From Tetrapyrgos nigripes (lineage: Eukaryota > Basidiomycota > Agaricomycetes > Agaricales > Campanellaceae): DNA of 64,000 nt. Shown in pieces: positions 1 to 10,485 of this stretch. How positions within the stretch are numbered: the stretch's first letter is position 1; each line of letters opens with the position of its first letter. The DNA lies in the NCBI GenBank assembly GCA_013368315.1, contig JAACJM010000001.1:1116001-1180000 (forward strand), read 5' to 3'. The notes below the pieces were generated by a model. That model worked only from the letters and a program-made list of their open reading frames with translations. It searched no databases and was not told the origin of the DNA. The position numbers were made by a program, and so were the translations under genes.

Positions 1-46
1 CAGCTGTCAGAAAGAGGACATGACAGGCAGGAACATGATTACTCAC

Positions 47-2080
47 ACGTCGTTGAAGTAAGCACTCGTGATATCCGCAACCCAGAAGGCAGTGGAAGAC
101 TTATCGACCTCGAGGACTGTACTCGAACCTTGCTTGGTGCCGGACGACCCACTGCTCAAGATCTTGGGACGAGCTTCAACGTTCTGATTCTGCTTGTTGA
201 CCAAGATGGTATTCTGGCCTTCAGTCATCTTTCTGTAATAGAGCCATCGGTCACTGCCTTGCGTATCGTTGCTGAAATAGTTAGGTGAACGGTAGTCTCC
301 ATTTCCAAGTTCGCCGGCCCAACGCGTGCCGAGAGCATCAATGACAAAGTCCCCGGCGTCCAGGTCATTGTGAGTCTGATGTCCCTGGTTCATTCCAGCT
401 TTCATCGCGACATACGTTCCCGTCAAGTCGGTCCAGCTGCTCCTCATCGAGACCCACTGATCTAGATCGTTGTTGAAAAAGGCGTCGAGAGGTTTCTGGT
501 CCCAAAAGGCACCGGCCACACTGGGGTCGTACCAGAACATATTCCAGGGATCAGCCGCGTCGTGCTGATCACGCTGATACAAAGCATATTGTGGCTGGTT
601 GAATAGCGAAGCGTAAAGGATCATGCCGTTAGCCGTAGCGGAGAACTTGTTCGGTCCGTGGTCTCCCCAGTTGAACAGAGACGTTAATCCCTGCACATAC
701 ATGTGGAAGTCGCCGGTCTTGTAAAAGTTGGAGTTGACATCCGCAAGACCGAAGTGAGAACCAGTCGCAGAGAGCAGGGACGATGTCATCTCTGAATGAC
801 TAGTTGTACCAAAGTACCAGTAGTTGGCTGTCTCTGCCCATGTACCGTCGTCAGCGACTGCGAGAGCACAATTTTGCTTGGCATTGTCGACGGTGAGTCC
901 AAGGAGTGTCTCGGCATTGCCGGTATCATCGTCGCCAAGTATGGCAAGGGAAGCCATGGTCAACCCGTTGTTACAGACGCAATTCCAGTTACCGGTCGTG
1001 TTAGTCTTCCACCACGAGGTCCAAACGTTCGGGTTGGTGAAGCCTTGCACGCCGGGTTCAAGGGCGTACAGGTTGAGAGTCCACCTCATCTGCGCCTTCT
1101 GCTCGTCGCTCAATCGGTCGTAAAGCCAGTCATAAGCAATGGCATAAGCGGCAGCGAGCTCAGCGGTGTCGAGGAAGTGTTGAGTGTTCCATTTATCCAC
1201 GTCAGGACCGAACACAGTAGTGTAATTTCCAGCAGCATTCTACATCCTTGATCAGGAAGCTGAAACACGAACACTGTAGAAAAGACGAACCTTGACCTCC
1301 AACCAAGCACGATCAGACCATTTGGTATCGTTGGTCATGCGATAGGCGTACGAAAAAGCCTTGATTCGGCGTTTGATGTCACGAGCATTGTCCAAAATCC
1401 CACTGTCACCGTCCATGTTATAAACGACAGGTTCCTGCCCATACCAATCGGAAGCGTTTCCAAAGATGGTGGCATTCCAACTCTGGAGATAGACATCATT
1501 CTGGATGAGGCTAGGGAGTGCTGCCCACTTGTATGACGGTGCGATGAGTCGAGGCCTATCGGCACGGAGACTGGTGACACTGGGACTAGAAGGATTCCAG
1601 GGATCATCTGGCCAGGATTTGACAGTATTGGAGTCGGGAAGGAATGTAGGGGAGGTGAAGGCAGCGGCATTCGTCTTAAAAAAAGTTGCTTGTGAGACGA
1701 TACTAGGGGGAAATGGTCATACAACACACCGTGCTAGGGTAGATAGGAAGCATCCATTCGCTATCGGTGGCAGTCGCAAACAACCCGAGTTCCGCCTTTG
1801 CACTGGCCGCTGAACCTGGCGAGGCTGCACCTGAAGAATCGGTCTTGTCGTTGTTGTTGTTTCTGGTGCCAAGAATGCCACCGACTACGGCAGCGGCGAT
1901 GACGACTATCCCCACTGGAATGCCAAATTTGATCCAATTGCTAGTGCCCCTCTTCGGTGTGGGTGCAGGGGTGATGTACCCAGTAGACTGGGCATAGTAG
2001 GGGTCGCCGGAGCCATAGGGTGAGTTCTCGCTGTATTGTGCAGAATTATTGTTGGTATAATTGTAGTTGTGGCCACTCAT
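47..2080 (-). CDS. Membrane-anchored heparinase II/III-like (alginate/chondroitin lyase fold) protein, 3' end outside window
   Basis: Exons 2080-1730, 1674-1291 and 1239-47 join in phase 0 through 55- and 51-bp GT-AG introns. A further donor lies at 46, and a possible 43-bp intron would place the next exon at position 3, so the gene runs off the left edge. The first exon is a cytoplasmic Asn/Gly/Tyr-rich tail, then a membrane segment (about residues 52-70, after a Lys-Arg pair) and a short Ser/Ala linker: a type II anchor. The rest resembles fungal proteins with the (alpha/alpha) toroid of heparinase II/III and chondroitin AC lyases, rich in Trp/Tyr with HxTHNDLDAGDF and GNGDYRSPNYF stretches. 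Such enzymes cleave acidic polysaccharides; the substrate here cannot be inferred. The family call is from residue pattern only. Confidence 0.72.
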
Positions 2081-2292
2081 AGCGGCAGAGTGAAAGGAGA
2101 GACGTGCAAATTAAAGAGAGACACAGACGAATCGTCTGAAACTTTTTGAGGAGACCAGAGACGACGGAAGAAAAACAAGTCGGATGCGGGTGGCGTGGTC
2201 GCCCTGTCGGCTCAAAACCACCGAAATTTCAAACAGTTACATCTGTCGCTTATCATATTGCTACGACTACAAAAGTAAATTTAGACCAAGCT

Positions 2293-4076
2293 CTAGCCCT
2301 CTCTCACAAAGACACTCGCAGCCCCCATGCCAGTTCCTATGCACATCGAGGTGACTAGGATCTATCGAATCAGAACTCAGCGCCTCGTTTACATATATGG
2401 ACATCCGACTTCCTACCTTTCCTTGGCGCCGATGTAATTCGTTAAGACCTGTGGCTATCTGGCGAGCACCTGTGCAGCGTATATATCCAAAAATAAAGAT
2501 CAAAAATAAAGATGTCGTAGAAATAAACAACTTATCTAGAGGATGCCCCAACGCAATTGCTCCACCATTGACGTTGACCTTGCAAAGATTTATTTAGTCT
2601 GAAGATCACCAATTTAAAAATAGCCATACCTTCTCGCTGAAGAACAGGACATCAGATATTCTCCTCGAAAGTAAAGCTAAGAACGACTCACATGGGAAGA
2701 TGAAGAGCTTTCACAGAGTACAAGTATTGCGACGCGAAGGCTTCATTGATCTATTCGAATGCCATATTCACGCTGAGATATACCCCAGTCTGGATTAAGG
2801 ACTCACCTCGAACAGATCAACATCATCTGCGGTGATACCACAAGCCTTGAGAGCCATAGGTATCGCATACGCAGGGCCTACATGTCGATTGAGATCAGAA
2901 CTGCTTCAAACCGGCACATTCACGCATACCTATTCCCATTATTCTTGGAGGGACACCTGTAGACAGTGAGAGACATTCGCGTGTCTTATCAAGCAAAAAC
3001 TTACCCGCGACGGAAGTGGTGATATGCTTGCCAAGGATCGGTAGGCCGAGTTCCTGAGCCTTGCGCCGGGTCATCAAAAGGACAGCAGCAGCACCTGCAG
3101 TTTTGTGTTCAGCATTTGGACAAAGAGAAGAGATCTTTGTAAAGCTCATACCATCCGTGATTTGACTAGGTTCGTCATAAGCATGCATGCAACCAACAAC
3201 AGAATCTCTTTGGACAGCTCACCTAGCATTTCCTCCAGTGGTTGCACCCTTGCCCCATTGAGGGAATGCAGACCTAATCTTCGCAAGAGACTCCTTTGTT
3301 GTGCCATAGCGAATGCCGTCATCTTTACTGACAACGACCCGAGAACGTTCACCAGTTGCTGCGTTCTTCTGGAACACAGTGAAGGGAACAATTTCCTTGT
3401 CGAAATAACCTGCTTTCTGAGCCTTTTCTGCACGCTGGAAAGAAATTGCAGCAATCTCGTCCTGTTCTTCCCGAGTGACATTGAAATCAACGGCCACATT
3501 CTCACTCGTCCACCCCATGCGTTCAGTACAGTCGCGAGCCTGAGTATTGCACGAAATGAGTTCGCTCTGCACAGGTCCTCCGTTGTCAGGACTTGAAGTA
3601 CGTGAGTACGAATAATCGCGTAGTGAATGGAACACGTACTTTTCAGACATACTTTCAACACCGACAGCCAACCCAACTTCAATCTGACCACTCCTTATTT
3701 GATTGGCAATAGTTGTTACGGCCATGAGCCCAGAGGAGCAAAACCTGTTGATACTTTGGATAGGGACAGTGTCGGGGAAGCCAGCAGCCAATGCAGCACC
3801 GCGAGCATGGTACAGTCCGTTCGAAGTTAACACAGTGCCAACGCAAATATCTTGGACGAGAGCAGGATTGATTTTGGAATGAACGATGGTTTGCTTGAAC
3901 ATTTCCAGCATGAGCTCGTCGGTTCTAGCATCTTTCATACCACCTTTATGGGCCTTGGTAAGGGGCGAGCGAGCCGCAAACGTGATGACTACGTCGTCTG
4001 GAGACTGGCGTTCGAGAGCAGCAACACCATTTGCAGCTCCACCGAGATGAGAAGCAATCTGTCTGATGCGATCCAT
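2293..4076 (-). CDS. POT1: Peroxisomal 3-ketoacyl-CoA thiolase (acetyl-CoA C-acyltransferase)
   Basis: Catalyses the last step of peroxisomal beta-oxidation, splitting 3-ketoacyl-CoA with CoA to acetyl-CoA and a shortened acyl-CoA. Eleven exons: 4076-3640, 3591-3223, 3165-3152, 3094-3005, 2956-2930, 2877-2807, 2750-2692, 2636-2630, 2578-2536, 2478-2417, 2361-2293. They sum to 1248 nt (415 aa), the usual length. The N-terminus MDRIRQIASHL carries a PTS2 import signal (R-I-x5-H-L). Active-site motifs are INRFCSSGL (nucleophile Cys), GGAIALGHPLGCTGARQ (His) and MCIGTGMG (Cys). Two structural oddities are needed to rebuild these motifs: a 7-nt exon (2630-2636) and an intron with AT-AC ends (2479-2535). 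The 48-bp segment 3592-3639 is read as an intron although it is open in frame, because removing it gives the family-like ESMSENPDNGG. Confidence 0.95.
2479..2535 (-). other. AT-AC intron in the thiolase gene
   Basis: On the minus strand the intron reads ATAAGT at its 5' end and ATAC at its 3' end, 57 bp long. Only this junction joins GHPL to GCTGAR, the strongly conserved thiolase signature; GT-AG options nearby break the frame. The 5' site resembles the U2 consensus with A in place of G, not the U12 ATATCCTT consensus. Confidence 0.85.
2630..2636 (-). other. 7-nt microexon of the thiolase gene
   Basis: Minus-strand CGAGAAG sits between a TTCTTCAG acceptor and a GTATGG donor. It completes Ile-Glu-Lys between the exon ending at 2692 (phase 2) and the exon starting at 2578, giving HLPIEKVNVNGGAIA as expected for the family. 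Confidence 0.85.
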
Positions 4077-4527
4077 GACTGAGACGTGAAGCTGGGGTAG
4101 TTCGGGTTATTGAGAAACCGGAAATGCTCCTTATAGGGGTCTGTTCGGCAACCGTCGGATACTTACTCGTCCGTGTTGGCCATGGTCCGTCCGTACCAGT
4201 CGCAGGCAACTTCCTGCAACTTAAAGGTGGTCGACGTAGACGCACGTAGACTAGAGAACTTGTCCATTTTTTTCGCAGAGAATTACCCGGTTGATAACAT
4301 CTTTTTGGAAAGGACTGGTTAAGGAATTTTACATATACATAGTCGACGTCTACGAGTGGACTAGCTGGTCAAGCTTCAAGTTTGTAGTGTGCATTTTCAC
4401 AAGCTTGAGACAAATAGCATCGTCGCTGAGTCTGAATGCCAGCATCGCCATTTGCCTGCGAAAAGCGCTCGACCCACACCAAAGTCCTTAACTTCCCTTT
4501 GTGTGCTCTAATCAACCGAATGATTCA
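4077..4527. promoter_or_regulatory. Divergent intergenic region, thiolase / RNase III-like gene
   Basis: About 450 bp between two divergent start codons. It must hold both promoters and 5' UTRs. I see no clear TATA box and no gene in it. Confidence 0.4.
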
Positions 4528-5740
4528 ATGAACGCAACGCTGACTGCCTCCATAAATTCCCTCAAACGTACTCACTCAAATATCAATGCTTCCCCAGAGG
4601 ACGTCAAAGACGATCTAGTGCCTCTCCCTACCATTTCCGGTGAACACTTGCTGCAGGTGTTCACCCACAAATCTCTTCGGCGATATAATAATGACCACCC
4701 AGAAGACTTTGACAATGGACGTCTAGTGGAACTTGGAGAACGAGCTTTCGAGACGGCTATCACTGCTGTCTTGTTCGATACTCGTCCAGTCCTGACGAGC
4801 GAGGAGATCGTTGTAAGTCATCTGATTGTATCTCACCTCTCACTGCATGTTTCTTATGTGTAGACTGGTTGATTAGGAGAAGCGCAATTCCCTTCTCTCT
4901 GATGAAAATCTCGACCGATGGGTAGCTTCGTACAGGTTGAGAGAGAAGGTGAGATGCACACATGAAATGCTGAACCACTTATATACACCTGAGGTACATT
5001 TCCTTTTTCCCCATCTTTTGACGATGACTGACTCTTCTCTTTAGGAAACAAAAACAATATTTCTGGCATATATGGGGGGTGTACATGCAGAAGGTGGACT
5101 GGAAGCAGTTCAGGAATGGGTTACTCGAGTGCTTGGTGACAGCCATAGTAGTGGTGTCGAAGGGCAGCGATCTCAACCCCAGCCTGAATCTTCCGGTCCA
5201 CCTCCATACATGCACACTCCTGCCCGTACTATGCACCCTCCGAAGAGAATGAAGAGCGAAGGTCCTGATGCGCAATCCATGTTTTTTGCGCATGCACCGT
5301 CGTCACCTTTCAGGAATGCTCCTACACATCAGCACATGACGACGCCAACACCCCAGCAAATGATGACGCCTGGCTTCTCTTCTCAACACACCTTTCCGCA
5401 ATTGCAACCACAGCCACAAGTATTCCAAGCTCATCAAAATTTTGGAAATCCCCTAGCGCCCGCGCAACCAAGCATGGCGTTCCTTCCGCTGTTCAATCAA
5501 ATGGCTGCACAGAGACGGGTGAGCGTCGAGTATCCGGCCGAGTTTTCCGGGCCTTCACATGCTGGGCGGTGGACGGTTCGGTGTGTAGGTGAGTAGCAGC
5601 TTAATCATAGGTTTCTCTTACGCTGACTTTGGCATATCGCAGTTAACGGAATAGCGAAAGGCGTGGGTAATGGTGGAAGTAAGCAGGTCGCAAAAGAAGA
5701 AGCGGCCAGACAGGCTTACTATGCTATGGGATGGACCTGA
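4528..5740 (+). CDS. RNase III-like domain plus C-terminal dsRNA-binding domain protein
   Basis: Four exons (4528-4812, 4877-4993, 5045-5588, 5643-5740) give 347 aa. Residues about 25-165 follow the RNase III fold: HKSLRRYNN, then GRLVELGERAFETAI, ending in a helix with YMGGVHAEGGLEAVQEWV. A Gln/Pro/Met-rich linker follows, then a double-stranded RNA-binding domain split by the last intron (GRWTVRCV / GNGGSKQVAKEEAARQAYYAMGW). The signature region departs from the catalytic ExxLEFLGD pattern: the acidic positions read G, V and E. Processing activity is therefore doubtful and an RNA-binding or structural role, as in other degenerate fungal RNase III proteins, is more likely. ATG at 4528 is chosen because no ATG precedes it in frame after the upstream GTG. 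Confidence 0.8.
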
Positions 5741-6016
5741 ATATTATCCGTTAGTGGCCGGGTTTTTAGAGACCCGTCGGTTTAGTCAGAACAATAGCAT
5801 TTGTGATACACGGTGACGATGTCGAAATTATGCAGAAATTATACGCGGCACGGTCGGACTACTATTGAGTCGCTTTGCTACATATGCGGACCCGCTTCGG
5901 TTTGGACGCAAAAGGTCGTCATATAGGCACGTGAGTTGAGGCAGTCCCAACCTACAGAGCTCTGACCTCTTGCATCTTTTTTCTTCTCTCCACCACCACG
6001 ACGACGGGGCAGCAAA
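5741..6016. other. Intergenic, 3' of RNase III-like gene and 5' of SNF2/RING gene
   Basis: No gene seen. The stretch just before 6017 is pyrimidine-rich, as is common upstream of fungal start codons. Confidence 0.4.
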
Positions 6017-9000
6017 ATGGCTTTTTTTATGGCGCCGCCGCTGCGCACCCCGTCCCTCACTAATTTATCTCTCGACGCTCCTCACGATCACTCAAATCCA
6101 ATAGACCTCACAGGCGAGGAATCTGACGACGACTCTCCTCCTCACAGACATACCAAACGCGCTCGCGTAGATGCTACCATGTCCCCTAATCATCCTCCTT
6201 CTCTTCCGTTTGTGCCCCCGACCCCTGCAGGTGTACCGAACACTTTTGGTATGGGACCCGGTATCTTCGCCACTCCTCCCCCACTCCAAACCACTTATCG
6301 GCCTCCTTTTGCTGGACCGTCCAGCTCTTCTGCGTTCTTCCCAGGTCGCCAGCCTTCTTATCCAGCCCTCGCTCCAAGACCAGCTGCGTATTCGCCGCGA
6401 CAATCTCCAATACCGACACCTACACCTTCGGGAAACGCAGCATCCCGCAACGTTATAGATCTCACTGGATCCCCTTCGCCACCGCCAGCCAGAATTTTTA
6501 ATAATGATTCCTTACCTCCCGACCTCCAACAAAGAGCACCCGTCTGTATTGGCGAATTAACAGCAACGGCGTTGATCTTGTATCCTGTCCCGTACATTAC
6601 TTCAACGCCCGGTGTCATGGAGAAGGAATATTGCCCGGTGAAACTGCTGCATGAAAGGAATCCCAATGATAGTACCGAAGAGATTCATATCAGGGTACCC
6701 ACTGTGCAAGATGACAAAGTCGTAGCTGGAGATCAGTTTGCTGTGGTTGATCGAAAGGTTTCGAGTCATCTTGGCGGCATGCTTGGACGGGGTTTGATCA
6801 AGATAGATGCTAAAATTCAGAAAGGACCAGCTAGGGTGTGTAATTGTTTTTCTCCGCACTATTTTGTACTGACTCGATATAAGATTCCGATACTCCCACT
6901 GAAGATGTTGATATATACCCCCAAAGGCAACATCGCAGTCGTTGGAAACTTTTTACAACAATGTCATCTCCTCCTTGACCACCCTTCCATATCATACGAC
7001 ATGCGAATGAGTCCTTACTATTTCAATCCTCACAATCCTCCACCAGGAGGTTTCAGTCAAGTTGTACATGCCCATGATCGACTCAGTAACTATGTAATGA
7101 ACAACAACCGATGGACTGCGCCAGCCGTGTCTGGCAAGAGCGTAGAGGTACAGAGAAGCCAGGTAGACGAACTTTTCAAGAGTTTGAAGAGTGGCGATGA
7201 ACTTCCGGAGACCGAGCCTGGTATGTGAGCACGTTATATCCTGCGAACACACTTTTGATTATGGTTCCTCTTAGGACCTGAAATCGCGACAAAATTATAT
7301 TCTCATCAGAAGAAGGGGATAACATTTTTACTCGAACGCGAACGGGAGAAACCTAATGCCGATGGGAACTTTTCGTCGCTTTGGCAGAAAAGGCTGAATC
7401 CGAATACTGGAGTGACTAGCTGGTATCATTCAGTAACTCAGAAAGAAATTTACGAGGAACCCCCAGAAGCGAAAGGAGCCATCCTGGCTGACGATGTACG
7501 ATTATCCTCTCATTTTTTTCCAATCCAAATACTAAGGACATTTTAGATGGGTTTAGGCAAAACGATCACTTGTGTTTCTCTGATGGCAGCCACACTTCCT
7601 TCAGCTCGTACATTTGCAACGACATCTGTTGAGCTACCGCAACCAACGAAATCCGTTGCGGATGATGAGGAGCTGCCACCATCTCAGTTCGCTGGCAGTG
7701 TTTGGGGCATGCCAGATACCAGTGATCTATCAGCCAAAGCAAAAGCCAAGGTACAACGACTGCAGGAGAAAAAGGAAGCGGAATACACCAGAGCTTCCCG
7801 CATCAAGGCTAAAAGTCGTGCCACTTTGATTATCTGTCCACTTTCTACCGTGTCGAACTGGGAGGATCAGTTTCGAGATCATTGGAAAGGAGAGGTATCT
7901 ATTGTTGGTGGATCAGGTGGTCCTCCAGCCCCTACTGCTGGACAGAACCAGGCTCAGATATCACTCACTTCATCAATGGCGTTGATTGGTGAGGCCAAAC
8001 CACCCGCTGTTGGCCGTGTTCGGGAAGGAGCTTCTCTGCGGGTTTATGTTTACCACGGAAATGCACGCAAACCTGATCCGGCGTTCCTGGCTGATTTTGA
8101 TTGCGTCATCGCAACCTACTCTACCCTGGCAACAGAATACTCAAAGCAAAACCGGAGTATAGCTAATGCTGAAGAAGAAGAGGATGGGAACAGTAGTGAC
8201 GATCCTGGAGGTGTTGATGTGGATGAGCAGGGAAACCAGGTTTTGCGACTACCGAAACCAAAAAAGACTGGTACGAAAAGGAAGCAACCGGGGTTTGGTG
8301 GCGTCTGTCCGAACGAGATTACCAGTCCTTTACAAAGCATTCACTGGTTCCGAGTTGTCCTGGACGAAGCTCAGTAAGCATTATACAATTTCTTTGTGAG
8401 CATTTACTGACGAGACTGTAGTTCGATCAAGGAAACTAGTACTGTCGGAAGTCGAGCATGCTGTGACCTCATGGCAGACCGCCGCTTGTGTCTCACCGGT
8501 ACACCTGTTCAGAACAAACTCGACGATGTGTTTGCTCTGATCAAATTCCTGCGAATAACTCCTTTGGACGACAAAAGTGTTTGGACAGAGTTCATCGGCA
8601 CCCCGGTCAAGTTTGGGCAGGATCTCGGGGTGGTTCGACTGCAGACAGTTATGAAATGCATCACTCTTCGCCGAACTAAAGAATCGAAAACCCAGGACGG
8701 TCAACGAATTTTATCTCTTCCTCCTCGCAAAGACGAAATTCGACTTCTAAAATTCGACGACCAAGAACAGGAGATATACAATCAATTCTTCTACGAGTCC
8801 AAAGCCGAATTTACCGAGATGTCGGACAAGAACGAGGTGATGAAGAACTATGTTGGTATTCTGCAGAAAATTCTGCGCCTCCGTCAAATTTGTGACCATT
8901 TCGAGCTCGTGGAAGGCAAGGGTTGGAATGCGGATTCAGCATCTTCTTTCGAGGATATTGTTGCATCCATCCAGAAGGATGGCCTTAATGCCGCTCGCGT

Positions 9001-10242
9001 GACAGCTATTTTCGGGCTCCTTCGCGAGGCAGGTACCACGCAGTGCGTCGAGTGTGGTTGCGAACTCTGTTCAGCGACTGAAGCAGCTCAGGACGGCTTT
9101 GACGTCACTGAAGGCGCCTCTTCCAAGCGATCGAAGAAGGGAAAAACCAATCAGTCTCGAGGACCTACACGAGCAAGTAGTCCCGCCATCCCAAGAGCCA
9201 TCATGACCCGTTGTCAACATTTGTTCTGCTTAGGGTGCTTTCAACAGGGCCTGTTCCCCGGTTGGCCGAACGCGCCACCAGACTCTACGAATCGTTGCCC
9301 TGCTTGTCAAACCAATCTCTCTTCTACAGACGCCCTCGAGGTCAAGGCGGACCCAGCGGATTGCAAGAAGAAAGGTTTGAAACGAGAGAAAAGACCGAAA
9401 GGCGGGACATCGCTGCAGTTCCACCATTCTACAAAAGTCAAGGCTCTTCTTGGCGACCTTGTCCAGTTTTCTCGACAAAACCCATATTCTACCAATTATG
9501 ACCCCCATTCCGTTGAAATCCAGATGGTGGATTCCAAGGGCAACGAACTGGATGACAATATTGTGAAAACGGTGGTATTGTGCGTTTTTCTCTTTTAGAC
9601 ATTCATGTCACCCATTAAAATCTCTTATATACAGCTCACAATGGACGTCGATGCTAGATAAGTGAGTCTGAGTTTCCTGTCTCTTTGCTTTCCTTTGTTA
9701 ATAATCCTTCAAGGGTGGAAGATGCTTTGGAGACCGCTGGCATTCGTTACGACCGGCTTGATGGAACGATGAAACGAGAAGAACGAATCCGAGCTATGGA
9801 TGCACTCAAGCATGATCCTGGTTGTGAAGTTCTTCTCGTTAGTCTGAAGGCTGGTGGTGTAGGACTGAATCTTACCGCCGCTCAAAGAGTCTATCTGATG
9901 GATCCGTACTGGTATGTCTGTGTTCGACATTCCATACGCCCCGACTGACAGTTGCGTGATAGGAACCCGGCAGTCGAGAATCAGGCTGTGGACCGCATTG
10001 TGAGCTTCTCCCTACATTTCTTGATAGATGTATGTTCTCATTCGTTACAGCATCGTCTTGGCCAGACCAAACCTGTGACTGCGGTCAAACTTATTATCGA
10101 AGGTAGCATAGAGTCCCGATTATTGGAGGTGCAGAAGAAGAAGACAGCTTTGGCAAACATGACGCTAGGCCAGACCCTCAGCAAATCGGAAAGAGATGCA
10201 CGCCGTATGGAAGAGCTGCAACAGCTTTTTGCCGAATCATAG
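6017..10242 (+). CDS. SNF2-family ATPase with embedded RING finger (Rad5/HLTF/Uls1-like)
   Basis: Nine exons (6017-6835, 6884-7220, 7275-7495, 7547-8373, 8422-9579, 9635-9661, 9714-9911, 9963-9999, 10051-10242) give 1271 aa. The N-terminus is disordered and holds two SUMO-interacting motifs, PIDLTGEESDDD (about residue 28) and VIDLTGSPS (about 146). A globular region before the motor ends near residue 400. Helicase motifs follow: ADDMGLGKT (Walker A), TLIICPLSTVSNW, DEAHSIKE (Walker B), LTGTPVQN, then a RING finger (CVECGCELC, RCQHLFCLGCF, CPACQ) between the two lobes, then VFSQWTSMLD, KAGGVGLNLTAA and the QAVDRIHRLGQ box. This layout is typical of DNA-translocating ubiquitin or SUMO-targeted ligases acting at stalled forks or on sumoylated chromatin. 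Rad5/HLTF versus Uls1 cannot be settled by eye; the SIMs favour a SUMO-targeted role. Confidence 0.9.
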
Positions 10243-10485
10243 ATCCTCTTTACTCTAGTTCTATATCTCATCTATTTTTTCAGCGTACATTATTACACCC
10301 TTAAGCATTTCGCTTCACGTTGTCAGGAGGACGAACAATATTCTTATTACTTGTGTTTGTTGTAACGATACTGTAAAAGGCCTATAATCTATATATCCAA
10401 TTGTAGCTTGTAATAAGAATTCAGAAGGCAAAATGTGCTGCGTTTTTTCGAGCTCCTAAACAGTAGACTGGGCAACAAAAACAAG
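10243..10485. terminator. Shared 3' region of convergent SNF2/RING and Prm10-like genes
   Basis: AT-rich 243 bp between two converging stop codons; both 3' UTRs and polyadenylation sites must lie here. No gene seen. Confidence 0.4.

Noticed and set aside
796..1251. Plus-strand open frame opposite the heparinase-like gene
   Set aside because: Antisense shadow of an exon with strong protein signal on the minus strand.
2479..2535. Reading the thiolase intron as GT-AG (GTTGTT...CACAG)
   Set aside because: Breaks the frame and deletes the conserved Gly-Cys-Thr-Gly; the AT-AC junction restores it exactly.
2479..2535. U12-type (minor spliceosome) intron
   Set aside because: The 5' site ATAAGT lacks the ATATCCTT consensus and no TTCCTTAAC-like branch site is visible.
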